Shown piece by piece: positions 32,684 to 41,605 of a stretch of DNA of 64,000 nt. The number at the start of each line of letters is the position of its first letter. Positions within the stretch are counted from its first letter, which is position 1. The notes under the pieces are model-generated. The model was not told the origin of the DNA, made no database searches, and saw only the letters and a program-made list of their open reading frames with translations. The translations under genes and the position numbers were made by a program. This DNA comes from Micromonospora sp. C95 (lineage in GTDB: Bacteria > Actinomycetota > Actinomycetes > Mycobacteriales > Micromonosporaceae), in NCBI RefSeq assembly GCF_018070465.1, contig NZ_JAGPXT010000004.1, forward strand, positions 1 to 64,000. Direction: 5' to 3'.

Positions 32684-34258
32684 ATGCGCAGAAAATTGAT
32701 CCGGCGATTGCTCGCCGGAGTCACAGTGGGGGTGGTGCTGGCGCCGCTCGCCCCGTCGTCCGTGTCCGCGTCCCCGACCGGGGACGTGCAGTGGACGCCG
32801 TGCGAGCAGGACGCGGGCGCCCTGTGCGGCACCCTGGAGGTACCGGTCGACTGGGCCGATCCAGACGGTCCCACAATCGAATTGGCGCTGGCCAAGCGGC
32901 CGGCGACGGACCCGGCGGTGCGCCGCGGGTCGCTGCTGGTGAATCCGGGTGGCCCGGGCGGCTCCGGCGTCGACTCGGCGTTGTGGGCCACCTACGGCGA
33001 CGAACTGCGTCGCCATTTCGACATCGTCGGATTCGATCCACGCGGGGTGGCCCGCAGTTCACCGATCATGTGTACGCTTGACAAGATCAACCAATTGCCG
33101 GTCGAGCCGATAAAAACGTCAAGCGCATTCGCCCGGATGGTCTCCGCGAGCCGGGCGCTGGCCGACGACTGCCGGGCCAACAGCGGGCCGGTATTCGATC
33201 ACGTGGACACGCTTCAGGTCATCCAGGACATCGACGCGATTCGGGCGGCCGTCGGTGACGCCAAGTTGAATTTCTTGGGCATGTCATACGGCACGTTGAT
33301 GGCCCAGCAGTACGCGGATATGTATCCGAGTCGGGTGGGCGCCATCGTGGCCGACAGCGTGATGGACCACAGCCAGGACGCGCGCGGTTTCGCCGTCACC
33401 CAGGCGGCCACCGGGCAGGATTCGTTCAACGAGTTCGTGGCGGGCTGCTCCCGGTTGCCGCAGTGCGCCCTGTACGGCCGCAACATCCGTCAGTTCTGGC
33501 AGCGGCTGCTCGATCGCGCCGCCCGGGGTGAGCTACCGGACCCGGACGATCACAGCTACAAGATCACCCAGCGGGATCTGGTCAACTTCGTGTTGGGCAA
33601 TCTCAACTACCAGCCGTACTGGCTGGAGATCGCCGCCGAGCTGGAGCGGGTCGACGCGGGACGGCCGTGGGGGACGTCGGCGGCGGTGACGCGGGAGGTT
33701 GCCGACGAGCCGCCGACCGTGGTGCCCTTCGCCTATCAGGCGGTGCTCTGCCAGGACTGGAACCTGAAGGCCCGGGACGTCACCCAGTGGCGCTCCATTC
33801 TCGCCGACGCCCAGCGCGCCGCACCCGACCTGCCGGACCCGCCCCGGGCGTCGGTCGGGGCCATCTGCCTGGGCTGGCCGACCCCGGTGGACAACCCGCA
33901 GCGGCGGATCGACCCGACGAACGAGTCGAAGCTGCTGCTGGTCAACTCGCTGCACGATCCGGCGACGGGCTACAACTGGGCGCTCGGTGCCGCCGACCAG
34001 TTCGGTGACCACGCCGAACTGCTCACCTACGAGGGCTGGGGGCACATCGTCTACGGCCGCGTGAGCTGCGCGGACGAGGCCATCGAGGGGTACCTGATCG
34101 ACCGGGTCGTGCCGGCGGAGGGCACGCGTTGCGCCGCCGCACCGCCGCCGGGCACGACGTCCGCCCGTGGCCGGGCGTCGAGCCAGGAGTCCGGCCCCGC
34201 CGCGCCGCCGCCGGTGCCGCTGCGCGGTGCTCCGCCGCTGCCGACCTGGCTGTTCTGA
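32684..34258 (+). CDS. Secreted tripeptidyl-aminopeptidase-like alpha/beta hydrolase
   Basis: A 524-residue exported enzyme. The signal peptide (1-30) ends at SVSASPTG. The hydrolase fold has an oxyanion loop NPGGPGGSG (87-95), nucleophile Ser201 in GMSYGT, the acid in SLHDPAT and the His in GWGHIVY near the end, the layout of Streptomyces Slp/Tap peptidases. Several Cys pairs suggest disulfides. The C-terminal 35 residues are Pro/Arg-rich and low complexity. The ribosome site is GGGAGAGGGAG. A CebR-like box upstream hints at carbon-source control. Confidence 0.88.
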   Translation: MRRKLIRRLLAGVTVGVVLAPLAPSSVSASPTGDVQWTPCEQDAGALCGTLEVPVDWADPDGPTIELALAKRPATDPAVRRGSLLVNPGGPGGSGVDSALWATYGDELRRHFDIVGFDPRGVARSSPIMCTLDKINQLPVEPIKTSSAFARMVSASRALADDCRANSGPVFDHVDTLQVIQDIDAIRAAVGDAKLNFLGMSYGTLMAQQYADMYPSRVGAIVADSVMDHSQDARGFAVTQAATGQDSFNEFVAGCSRLPQCALYGRNIRQFWQRLLDRAARGELPDPDDHSYKITQRDLVNFVLGNLNYQPYWLEIAAELERVDAGRPWGTSAAVTREVADEPPTVVPFAYQAVLCQDWNLKARDVTQWRSILADAQRAAPDLPDPPRASVGAICLGWPTPVDNPQRRIDPTNESKLLLVNSLHDPATGYNWALGAADQFGDHAELLTYEGWGHIVYGRVSCADEAIEGYLIDRVVPAEGTRCAAAPPPGTTSARGRASSQESGPAAPPPVPLRGAPPLPTWLF

Positions 34259-34271
34259 GCTGTCGGGTCTT

Positions 34272-34307
34272 GGGGTGGCCGGTTCGCCGAGGCGAGCCGG
34301 CCACCCC
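34272..34307. terminator. Bidirectional hairpin between convergent genes
   Basis: GGGGTGGCCGG and CCGGCCACCCC form an 11-base-pair stem, extended inward by TCGCC/GGCGA. It lies between the stop codons of the secreted peptidase and the convergent membrane glycosyltransferase-like gene. Confidence 0.75.
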
Positions 34308-34339
34308 GGTGCCGGTCGGCACCCGAACCCCGGAAGGCG

Positions 34340-36892
34340 TCAGGGTAGTTCGTGAATGGTGACCGGGCCGGCGGTGTAGCGGACCGGGGCGAGCCGGGCC
34401 AGTTCGTCGGCGACCGGTCCGGCGTTGGCGTCGGCGAGCAGCCAACGCACCCCGTGGGCGTCGCGGAGCCGTGCCAGGTCGGCGGGGGTGGGGTCGGTGA
34501 AGACCCGTTCGTTGAGCGCGAACAGCGCCGGGTCGGGTGCGGGTTGTCGGGGGTAGGCGTGTCCGTCGCGGCCGTGTGCCGCGACGGTGTCGTCGGCGTA
34601 CCCCCAACTCTCGACAAGCGCGCGGCGGCCGCCCAGGCCGGTGACCCAGAAGGCGCGGGCGTCGCAATTCGGCGTGGTGCGTACGGGCCGGCAGTGCACG
34701 TTCGTGGCGACCAGGTCGTCGGGATCGGTGTGCTCGTGCAGCCAGAGCGCGGCCCGCATCTCCGGCTCGGTCACCCTGAGTTGGTTGACGGCTGCGGGCG
34801 AATCCCCGCGGGCGAGCAGCTGCCGGCCCATGGTGTCCACGCCGGTGGCGAGGCTGGCGCCGAGCAGTGCCGCGACGGCTGCGGCGAGCGCCGACCGGCC
34901 GAACTGGGTGGTCCAGGCCGGCCGGCCAAGCCGGCGGGCCAGAGCGGCGCGGCGGGCGGTGAGGGCGGTGCGGGGCCGGTTGAGGAGCAGCGCCTCCACC
35001 GCGACGGCGAGCAGCGCGGCCGCGACGATCAGGGCGGCGTACCGGACGGCCGACCAGCCGATCACCACAATCCAGTCGTCGGCGTGGGCTGCGCGTACCG
35101 ACTCGACCGCACGTTGCGCCTGGGTCAGCAGCGGCGGTGAATCGAGCGGCGGGGCCAGAAGCTGGGCGACGAGGCCGAGGAGACCGGCCGTGACGAGCAC
35201 CGGCCACCGCACCCGGATCCGGGCGAGTAGCCAGCCGGCGAGCAGAGCACCGAACGGGATGACGGGTAGCCAGAAGTAGACCTGGCTGGCGGAGGGATGG
35301 AAGGTCAGCCAGGTCACGGTGAGTCCGGCGGCGACGGCACCGCTGAACAACCAGGCGGCCGGGTCGCGTCGAGTCGGTGTGACCAGCAGCAACCCGCCCG
35401 CCAGCCGGGCTGTCTGCTGCAGCAGCCACGAGCCGAACAGGGCTGCCGCGAGCAGCCAAGCGGCACTTCCGTCGGCCCCGGACAGGCCCGGCGGCAGCAG
35501 GCCGCCCAACTGGGCGCCGTCCTCCGCGCCGTAGGTCTGCTGGTAGGGCGCCATGAAACGGATCAGGCCGAACGGCTGGGTCCGCAGGATGCCCGCGCCA
35601 CCGCCGGCGAACAGCCGGTAGCCGACGGCCATGGCGGCGACAAGCGTGGCCAGCACGGCGAGCACCCGCCACGGAGGCCGGCGGTGACGGATCCAGGCGG
35701 CCAGCGCGGCGAGGCCGAGTCCGGCGATCAGCGGTGGCAGGGCACTGGACTTCGCACCCGCGCAGGCGAGACCGAGCGCCGGTACCAGCACCCACGCCGG
35801 GCCCAGAGCCCGCCCGCGCAGCACCTGGACGCAGACGGCGGCGAGCAGCATCAGCAGCGGCAGTACGTACGTCTGGGAGAGGCTGGCGTACGACAGGGCG
35901 CGGGATCCGGGCATCGCCAGCGGAGAGCCGAGGGTGGCCGGGGCGCCGAGGTACCCGACGGCGGCGACCAGCGGCCCGATCCACCAGCGTCCGGCCAGCT
36001 CGCGGGCCAGCGCGGCGACGACCAGCGCGGCGACCCAGGCGACCGGCACCACCCACAGGTACAGCAGCACCGTGGCCGGTGACACACCAGTGATCATGCT
36101 GGCACTGGCGAGGTGCGCGTCGGACAGGTAGTGGTAGCGCAGCGGCTCCCCGGCCAGGTGCGGCAGTTGGAAGGGCATGTCCCGGGTGAGTTCGTGCACC
36201 AGCCCGAGGTGGTAGAGCAGATCCTGGTAGTAGGCGTAGTCGGCCGGGGGCGGCGGCAACGTCCGCCAGTTGGCGTACCCCCACACGGCGATCAGCAGCA
36301 GCACGCCGCAGATCGCCCAGTGCCAGGCCAGCGGCAGCCGCCGGCCGGGTCCGGTGCGCCAGTGCCGCCGCAACCGGGGTACGGCCAGGAAGATCACGAC
36401 CACCGGCAGCGGCCACCAGCGCAGCAGGTGCTGACCTCCGCTTGCGGCGGCGAGCGCCCAGACGGCCAGTTCGAGCAGCAGGCCGGTGGCCGCGCCGTAG
36501 CCGAGATCCTCGGGCAGGTTGCCCCGGCTGCCGCGCAACGCCCGGTGCACAAGTGTCCCGGGCAGCACCACCGCCACCGCCCAGTACGCCCCGAACGCCC
36601 CGACGTCGGCCATCGGGATGCCGCCGTCCCACCACCCGATCGGCAGCACGGCGAGCACGACCAACCAGGGCAGCAGCGTGGCGGACCGGCGCAGCACCTC
36701 CCGGTGGGCCGGGCGTCGGGTCGGTGCACCGGGATCGCTGCCGTTCGCCGGTGCCGCCGTGGCGGGCGCGGTTGCCAGACCCGCCCCCGCCGGTCCACGC
36801 TGAGTCGGTACCGCCGTCGGTACGGCGGACCGTGGCGGGGTGGCGGCGGGCAGCGGTGACTCAGCCACGGACGGCAGCGACCGGGCGTGCAT
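34340..36892 (-). CDS. Large polytopic membrane protein, glycosyltransferase-like
   Basis: An 850-residue integral membrane protein with about 14-16 hydrophobic segments from residue 72 on, interrupted by a loop carrying PPADYAYYQDLLYHLGLVHEL and LRYHYLSDAHLA, which recalls the acidic/aromatic extracytoplasmic loops of GT-C and YfhO-like enzymes. A C-terminal soluble part of about 180 residues ends it. It overlaps the upstream GT2 gene by 32 bases; GTG at 36868 would cut that to eight. The neighbour makes a polyprenyl-phosphate sugar, so this protein may use that donor to glycosylate a cell-wall or secreted target. Confidence 0.7.
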   Translation of the reverse strand: MHARSLPSVAESPLPAATPPRSAVPTAVPTQRGPAGAGLATAPATAAPANGSDPGAPTRRPAHREVLRRSATLLPWLVVLAVLPIGWWDGGIPMADVGAFGAYWAVAVVLPGTLVHRALRGSRGNLPEDLGYGAATGLLLELAVWALAAASGGQHLLRWWPLPVVVIFLAVPRLRRHWRTGPGRRLPLAWHWAICGVLLLIAVWGYANWRTLPPPPADYAYYQDLLYHLGLVHELTRDMPFQLPHLAGEPLRYHYLSDAHLASASMITGVSPATVLLYLWVVPVAWVAALVVAALARELAGRWWIGPLVAAVGYLGAPATLGSPLAMPGSRALSYASLSQTYVLPLLMLLAAVCVQVLRGRALGPAWVLVPALGLACAGAKSSALPPLIAGLGLAALAAWIRHRRPPWRVLAVLATLVAAMAVGYRLFAGGGAGILRTQPFGLIRFMAPYQQTYGAEDGAQLGGLLPPGLSGADGSAAWLLAAALFGSWLLQQTARLAGGLLLVTPTRRDPAAWLFSGAVAAGLTVTWLTFHPSASQVYFWLPVIPFGALLAGWLLARIRVRWPVLVTAGLLGLVAQLLAPPLDSPPLLTQAQRAVESVRAAHADDWIVVIGWSAVRYAALIVAAALLAVAVEALLLNRPRTALTARRAALARRLGRPAWTTQFGRSALAAAVAALLGASLATGVDTMGRQLLARGDSPAAVNQLRVTEPEMRAALWLHEHTDPDDLVATNVHCRPVRTTPNCDARAFWVTGLGGRRALVESWGYADDTVAAHGRDGHAYPRQPAPDPALFALNERVFTDPTPADLARLRDAHGVRWLLADANAGPVADELARLAPVRYTAGPVTIHELP

Positions 36893-37868
36893 TGGCCGCC
36901 TGGTGCTCGGCCCCGGCGGACCGGTCGTCGTCGGTGTCCGACCCGACGTGGAAGGTCGGCCGGTTCTGTACTGCGGCGTAGATCCGGCCGACGTACTCGC
37001 CGAGCAGGCCCAGGCAGACCAACTGCACCCCGCCGAGCAGCAGCACCGCGACGAACAGGGACGTCCAGCCGGGGATGGTCACCCCACGCAGGTGCCCGAC
37101 GACGCCGAAGGCCATCAGCACCAGGCAGGCCAGGAAGCTACCCGCGCCCAGCCAGGTGGCCAGCCGCAACGGCGCGGCGGAGAAGTTCGCGACGCTGTCC
37201 CAGGCCAACGCGATCATCCGGGGCAGCGGGTACTTCGTCTCTCCGGCGTGCCGGGCCTCGCGTACGTAGCGGACCTCGGCGCTGGGGAAACCGAGGGCGG
37301 GGATCAACAACCGGTAGACCGGGTTGCGTTCGGGCAGCCGGCGCAGCGTCTGCACCACCTCCCGGCTGACCATCCGGAAGTCACCGGCCTGGGCCGGCAC
37401 CTCCGCGCCGACGATCCGCCGCATCAGCCGGTAGTAGACCCGCGCGGTGTGCCGCTTGAATAACGTGTCGGTGCTGCGGTCGGCGCGTACCCCGTACACC
37501 ACGGCGGCGCCGGCCCGCGCCAACCGCAACATCTCGGCGATCGTCTCCGGTGGATCCTGAAGATCCGCGTCGAGGCTGACCACCCACCGCCCGCGCGCCC
37601 GGTGCAGGCCGGCGGTGAGTGCCGCCTGGTGGCCGCTGTTGCGCCGCAACCGGACGATGCGCAGCTGCGGCCAGTCCCGCGCCTGCGCGGTGAGCAGCGC
37701 CACCGTCGCGTCCCGGCTGCCGTCGTCGACGGCCACCACCTCGTAGTCGACGTGCAGGTCGTCGAGCACCGGCCGGAGCCGGGCGACGAGGCCGCCGATC
37801 ACGGCCTCCTCGTTGTACATCGGCACGACCACGGACAGGGTCGTCTCTCCGGTCACGTCGGATCGCAT
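36861..37868 (-). CDS. Polyprenyl-phosphate glycosyltransferase (GtrB/DPM1-like GT2)
   Basis: A 335-residue GT2. The catalytic domain has SVVVPMYNEE near the start, DDGSRD and SLDADLQDPPE (the DxD and DLQDPPE blocks), and RNSGHQAALTAG, as in dolichol/bactoprenol-phosphate sugar synthases. Two C-terminal membrane segments (about 240-265 and 275-300, with LLGEYVGRIY after the second) complete the GtrB pattern. It transfers a sugar from a nucleotide to polyprenyl phosphate on the cytoplasmic face. The membrane protein downstream overlaps it and is the probable user. Confidence 0.88.
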   Translation of the reverse strand: MRSDVTGETTLSVVVPMYNEEAVIGGLVARLRPVLDDLHVDYEVVAVDDGSRDATVALLTAQARDWPQLRIVRLRRNSGHQAALTAGLHRARGRWVVSLDADLQDPPETIAEMLRLARAGAAVVYGVRADRSTDTLFKRHTARVYYRLMRRIVGAEVPAQAGDFRMVSREVVQTLRRLPERNPVYRLLIPALGFPSAEVRYVREARHAGETKYPLPRMIALAWDSVANFSAAPLRLATWLGAGSFLACLVLMAFGVVGHLRGVTIPGWTSLFVAVLLLGGVQLVCLGLLGEYVGRIYAAVQNRPTFHVGSDTDDDRSAGAEHQAANARPVAAVRG

Positions 37869-38112
37869 TGTCTGCCGGCCCCGTCCCACGCAGAGTCCAC
37901 TTTTGGAAGCGCCCGCACAAAGCAAGCAAGCGGTCACCCTGCCCCGAGAAGTTGACTCCCGCCCGGCGCTGGCGTTAACGGCCGGCGAATCCCGCCTGCC
38001 GTGCGGATGGTCCGGGGTGATGCCGGGCGGGACCCGGGGGCGGCCCGGCCGCCCCGTGGCGCACACCGGCGGCGTGCGCCACGGACTGCTCGGCCGGTTT
38101 CCGGCGGTCGGC

Positions 38113-38760
38113 TCAGGCCGGTACCGGTGCGGCGCCGAGCGCGCGGCCGGCCTCCCGGGCGGCCTGCAGAGCCTCGGCGTGCATCTGCGCGGCCTGGTCG
38201 GTGAACGAGTCGAGGGCGGGGTTGACGCCGACGAGGGTGAACTCCCGTTCGACGACGGTGAGGTCGGCGCCCCAGCAGTCGGCGATGATGCGGCGCAGGT
38301 ACGGGGTGGCGTGGTCCCAGCCCTCCCGTGGGGTGCCACCCCCGTACGCCCCGCCCCGGACCGTGACCAGCACGACCCGCTTGCCCGCCAGGAACGGCTT
38401 GCCGAATGCGCGCTGGTCGGTGCTGACCAGGTCGACGTAGGTCTTGACGTGCTGTGAGACGCCGTAGTTGTACAGCGGCACGGCGAACAGGACGGCGTCG
38501 GCGGCGAGCAACTCGTCCACCAGGGTCGCGGCGAGGGCGACGGCCGCACGTTGCTCGGCGGTGTGCTCCTCGGGTGCGGTCGTCTGGGCGGTGACCGCCG
38601 CCGCCCAGGCCGTCGACGGCAGGGCGTCGACGCCGATGTGGCGACGCTCGATCGGGTCTCCGGTGTGCGCGGCGAGCCACTCCTCTTCGACGATGTCGGC
38701 GATCTCGCGGCTCGCCGACCCGTGGGTACGGATGCTGGCGTCCAGTCGGAACAGGGTCAC
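38113..38760 (-). CDS. azoR: FMN-dependent NADH-azoreductase-like flavodoxin-fold enzyme
   Basis: A 215-residue protein of the AzoR/NQO family. RLDASIRTHGSASRE near the N-terminus is the FMN phosphate site, VPLYNYGV near residue 95 and VTVRGGAYGGG near 132 hold the isoalloxazine ring. It reduces quinones or azo compounds by two electrons. It is divergent from a MarR gene with two identical palindromes between them, the usual quinone- or electrophile-sensing arrangement. The 37869-38112 gap upstream of the next gene holds nothing recognised. Confidence 0.85.
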   Translation of the reverse strand: MTLFRLDASIRTHGSASREIADIVEEEWLAAHTGDPIERRHIGVDALPSTAWAAAVTAQTTAPEEHTAEQRAAVALAATLVDELLAADAVLFAVPLYNYGVSQHVKTYVDLVSTDQRAFGKPFLAGKRVVLVTVRGGAYGGGTPREGWDHATPYLRRIIADCWGADLTVVEREFTLVGVNPALDSFTDQAAQMHAEALQAAREAGRALGAAPVPA

Positions 38761-38781
38761 GACAACTCCAAGGTGGTTTTG

Positions 38782-38826
38782 TTCAAGCTTGAATCCGACG
38801 GTAGCCCGTCAAAGTTCAAGCTTGAA
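38782..38826. promoter_or_regulatory. Two identical TTCAAGCTTGAA palindromes (MarR operators)
   Basis: The perfect 12-base palindrome occurs at 38782-38793 and 38815-38826, 33 bases apart (three helical turns), between the divergent azoR and marR genes. One is near each start, so each dimer could block one promoter. Confidence 0.8.
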
Positions 38827-38909
38827 GTAAATGCGAGCTGGCTCACCTCCCGCCGTTGTCGACGACCTGCCCGACATCGCCTTCCGCGGCCGGCAGCTAG
38901 GCTGGGCGG

Positions 38910-39386
38910 ATGCCGGAGGAACCCCGGTGGTTGACCGAGTGCGAGCGCGAGGCCTGGCTCGCCCTGGCCAGCCTCATATTCAAGCTGCCCGGCGCGCTCG
39001 ATGCGCAACTGCTACGCGACCACAACCTCACGCTGTTCGACTACTTCGTGCTGAGCGGCCTGTCCATGGCACCCGGGCGCAGCCTGCGGCTCAGTACCCT
39101 GGCAGGCCAGATCAACAGCTCGCTGTCCCGGCTGTCGAACGTCGTCAAGCGTCTTGAACAGCGGGGTCTGCTGCGTCGTGAGCCCGACCCGGAGAACCCC
39201 CGCTACAACCGGGCGGTGCTGACCGAGGCCGGGTGGGATCTCGTGGTCGCCGCGGCGCCGGGGCATGTCGCGGCGGTGCGCCGGTTCGTCATCGACGGGC
39301 TCACCGAGGAACAGGTCACCGCGTTGCGGGAGGTCTCCTGTCGGGTGACGCAGCAGGTCGACGAGGCGGCGCAGCCGCCGCAGTAG
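38910..39386 (+). CDS. MarR-family regulator
   Basis: A 158-residue winged-helix regulator. The recognition region is LRLSTLAGQINSSLSRLSNVVKRLEQRGL (about residues 51-79) with the wing PDPENPRYNRAVLT. It has a Cys only near the end (VSCRV), so redox sensing by an N-terminal Cys is unlikely. Its operators are almost certainly the TTCAAGCTTGAA pair, so it would repress azoR and itself until a quinone-like ligand arrives. Confidence 0.9.
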   Translation: MPEEPRWLTECEREAWLALASLIFKLPGALDAQLLRDHNLTLFDYFVLSGLSMAPGRSLRLSTLAGQINSSLSRLSNVVKRLEQRGLLRREPDPENPRYNRAVLTEAGWDLVVAAAPGHVAAVRRFVIDGLTEEQVTALREVSCRVTQQVDEAAQPPQ

Positions 39387-39556
39387 GGTCGGTGCCGGAC
39401 CGGGCGTTTCCGCCGCCCATGGCGTCGAGTTCGGCGGTGGACAGGTTCGGCAGGGCCTCGCGCACCGCCAGCTCGTGCATGGCGGTGGTCACCGACGGGG
39501 CGCCCCGCCGCGCCCGCAGGTCCAGCCACTCGGCGCGCTCGCGGTCGTTGAGCCGC

Positions 39557-41533
39557 TCACCAGGGGTCAGTGGCGTCGTGGGCGGTCATGGTGTCCTGGC
39601 GGCCGGGCTCCTCGCGGAGGATCGCGGCGTGCAGCCAGGTCTCCGGAATGGCGAAGCCGTCCACCAACGTCCGCATCTGCGGACGTAGCTCCTTGAGCAG
39701 ACCGTTCACCACGCCGGTGATCGCCTTCGAGCGGGCCGGCGTGAGTCGGCCGTGCTCCAGCAGCCACCCCTTGTGGGACTCGATGACGCTGAGGGCGTAC
39801 AGGTCGCAGACCCGGGAGAGCAGCGCCCGGACCCCCGGGTCCGCGGTGTCCTCGATGCCGGCGACGAACGCCTCCAGGGTGATCCGGTCGACGTGTGCGG
39901 CGGCGGCGGTGAGGACGTGGTCCTGGACATCGTTGAAGATGTCGAAGGGACGGTCCCGCTTGCTCGACGCGCCGCTGCGCAGACGGCGGATCGCCCCTTC
40001 CAGCAGGTGCTTCTCCCGGTCGTCGAAGATCTTGAGCTGCCAGCCCCGGTCGGTGACGGCGACCTCCTCGTCGCGGCCGGGCACGGCGCTGATCAGTTGC
40101 TGGATCAGCGACCGGGCGGCGCTGCGTTCGAGCACCATCTCCCGGACCTGCTCGGCGACGAAGGAGGCACGTCCCCAGCCGTCCAGCGAGCCGAACTCGT
40201 CCCGGTACCCGGTCAGCAGCCCCTTGGCGACCAGTTGCAGCAGGACCGTGTTGTCACCCTCGAACGTGGTGAAGACGTCGGTGTCGGCGCGCAGGCCCGG
40301 CAGCCGGTTCTCGGCCAGGTAGCCGGCGCCGCCGCACGCCTCGCGACACAACTGGATGGTCCGCGCGGCGTGCCAGGTCTGCGCGGCCTTGAGCCCGGCG
40401 GCGCGGGACTCCAACTCCCGCTGCCGGCGCTCGTCGACCGGGCCGTCGCCGCCCTGTACGTCGTGCAGGACGGCGACCAGCTCGGCCTGGGCGAAGTGCA
40501 GCGCGTAGGTGGTGGCCAGGGCGGGCAGCAACTTGCGCTGGTGGGCCAGGTAGTCGTTGAGCAGCACCTCCCGCTCGGCGTCGGGGGTGCTGAACTGGCG
40601 GCGGATGTCGCCGTACCGGACCGCGATGGTCAACGCCGACTTGGTGGCCGCCGACGCGGCGCCACCCACGCTGATCCGGCCCCGGACCAGGGTGCCCAGC
40701 ATGGTGAAGAAGCGCCGGGAGTCGTTCTCGATCGGGCTGGAGTACGTGCCGTCCTCGGCGACCTGGCCGTAGCGGTCCAGCAGCATGTCCCGGGGCACCG
40801 TGACGTGGTCGAAGCTGAGTCGGCCGTTGTCCACGCCGAGCAGGCCGGCCTTGGGCCCGGCGTCGCCGATGGTCACGCCGGGCAGCGGGTTGCCCTGCTC
40901 GTCGCGGATCGGCACCAGCCAGGCGTGTACGCCGTGCCCCTGCCCATTACTGACCAACTGCGCGAAGACCACCGCCATCCGCCCGTCTCGGGCGGCGTTG
41001 CCGATGTAGTCCTTTCGGGCCGCCTCGTGCGGGGTGTGCAGGTCGAAGGTCTGCGTCCCGGAATCGTACGTGCAGGTGGTGCGCAGCTGCTGGACGTCGG
41101 AACCGTGCCCCGTCTCGGTCATCGCGAAGCAGCCCAGGATCCGGCCGGAGATGATGTCCCGAAGGTAGGCGTCGTGATGGCGTCGGGTGCCCAGGGCCGC
41201 GACCGCACCGCCGAACAGGCCCCACTGCACGCCGGCCTTGACCATCAGCGAGAGGTCCACCTGGGCCAGCATCTCGGTGGCGATGATCGAGCCGCCGACG
41301 TCCGATCCGCCGCCGTACTGGGTGGGAAAGGCCGACGCGATCCCCAGCTTGACGGGCAGTTCGCCGAGCAGCCGGGTGATCCGCTCCCGGGCCTGGTCGC
41401 CGGTCTCGCCGTACACCGGGAGGAAGCGTTCGTCGAGGTGCCTGCGGTGCGCGTTGCGGACCTCGGCCCACGGTCCGTCGAGCACTTCCTGGAGGCGGGT
41501 GAGGTCGACGGGGCCGGGTGCTGGACTGGGCAT
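39557..41533 (-). CDS. Acyl-CoA oxidase-like acyl-CoA dehydrogenase family protein
   Basis: A 658-residue protein, far longer than the 380-residue dehydrogenases and matching the ACOX group. The FAD/substrate region has GCFAMTETGHGSDVQQ (near residue 133), GDIRRQF, and the CREACGGAGYLAENRL block near 395 is the conserved ACOX signature with TFEGDNTVLLQ. The C-terminal 180 residues form the second helical half of these enzymes. It oxidises acyl-CoA to trans-2-enoyl-CoA, using oxygen or ETF. It is divergent from a TetR with a palindrome between, so its expression probably responds to fatty acyl ligands. Confidence 0.87.
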   Translation of the reverse strand: MPSPAPGPVDLTRLQEVLDGPWAEVRNAHRRHLDERFLPVYGETGDQARERITRLLGELPVKLGIASAFPTQYGGGSDVGGSIIATEMLAQVDLSLMVKAGVQWGLFGGAVAALGTRRHHDAYLRDIISGRILGCFAMTETGHGSDVQQLRTTCTYDSGTQTFDLHTPHEAARKDYIGNAARDGRMAVVFAQLVSNGQGHGVHAWLVPIRDEQGNPLPGVTIGDAGPKAGLLGVDNGRLSFDHVTVPRDMLLDRYGQVAEDGTYSSPIENDSRRFFTMLGTLVRGRISVGGAASAATKSALTIAVRYGDIRRQFSTPDAEREVLLNDYLAHQRKLLPALATTYALHFAQAELVAVLHDVQGGDGPVDERRQRELESRAAGLKAAQTWHAARTIQLCREACGGAGYLAENRLPGLRADTDVFTTFEGDNTVLLQLVAKGLLTGYRDEFGSLDGWGRASFVAEQVREMVLERSAARSLIQQLISAVPGRDEEVAVTDRGWQLKIFDDREKHLLEGAIRRLRSGASSKRDRPFDIFNDVQDHVLTAAAAHVDRITLEAFVAGIEDTADPGVRALLSRVCDLYALSVIESHKGWLLEHGRLTPARSKAITGVVNGLLKELRPQMRTLVDGFAIPETWLHAAILREEPGRQDTMTAHDATDPW

Positions 41534-41555
41534 GGCTACCTCGCAGGACGCTGGT

Positions 41556-41574
41556 TGGGTACAGCTCGTACCCA
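41556..41574. promoter_or_regulatory. TetR operator TGGGTAC-N5-GTACCCA
   Basis: A perfect seven-base inverted repeat with an AGCTC spacer between the acyl-CoA oxidase-like gene and the divergent tetR. It is 23 bases before the oxidase ATG. TACAGT at 41595-41600, six bases before the tetR GTG, resembles a -10 box and would give a leaderless or near-leaderless message. Confidence 0.6.
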
Positions 41575-41605
41575 GCCAAGGTTACCGAGCCGCTACAGTG
41601 ATCCG

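Noticed and set aside
39316..39570. Small minus-strand frame with a leader-like LSTAELDAMGGG end
   Set aside because: It overlaps the MarR gene antisense, would need a CTG start for its full length or a mid-frame ATG at 39480, and has no Cys/Ser-rich core or nearby modifying enzyme, so a RiPP precursor cannot be supported.
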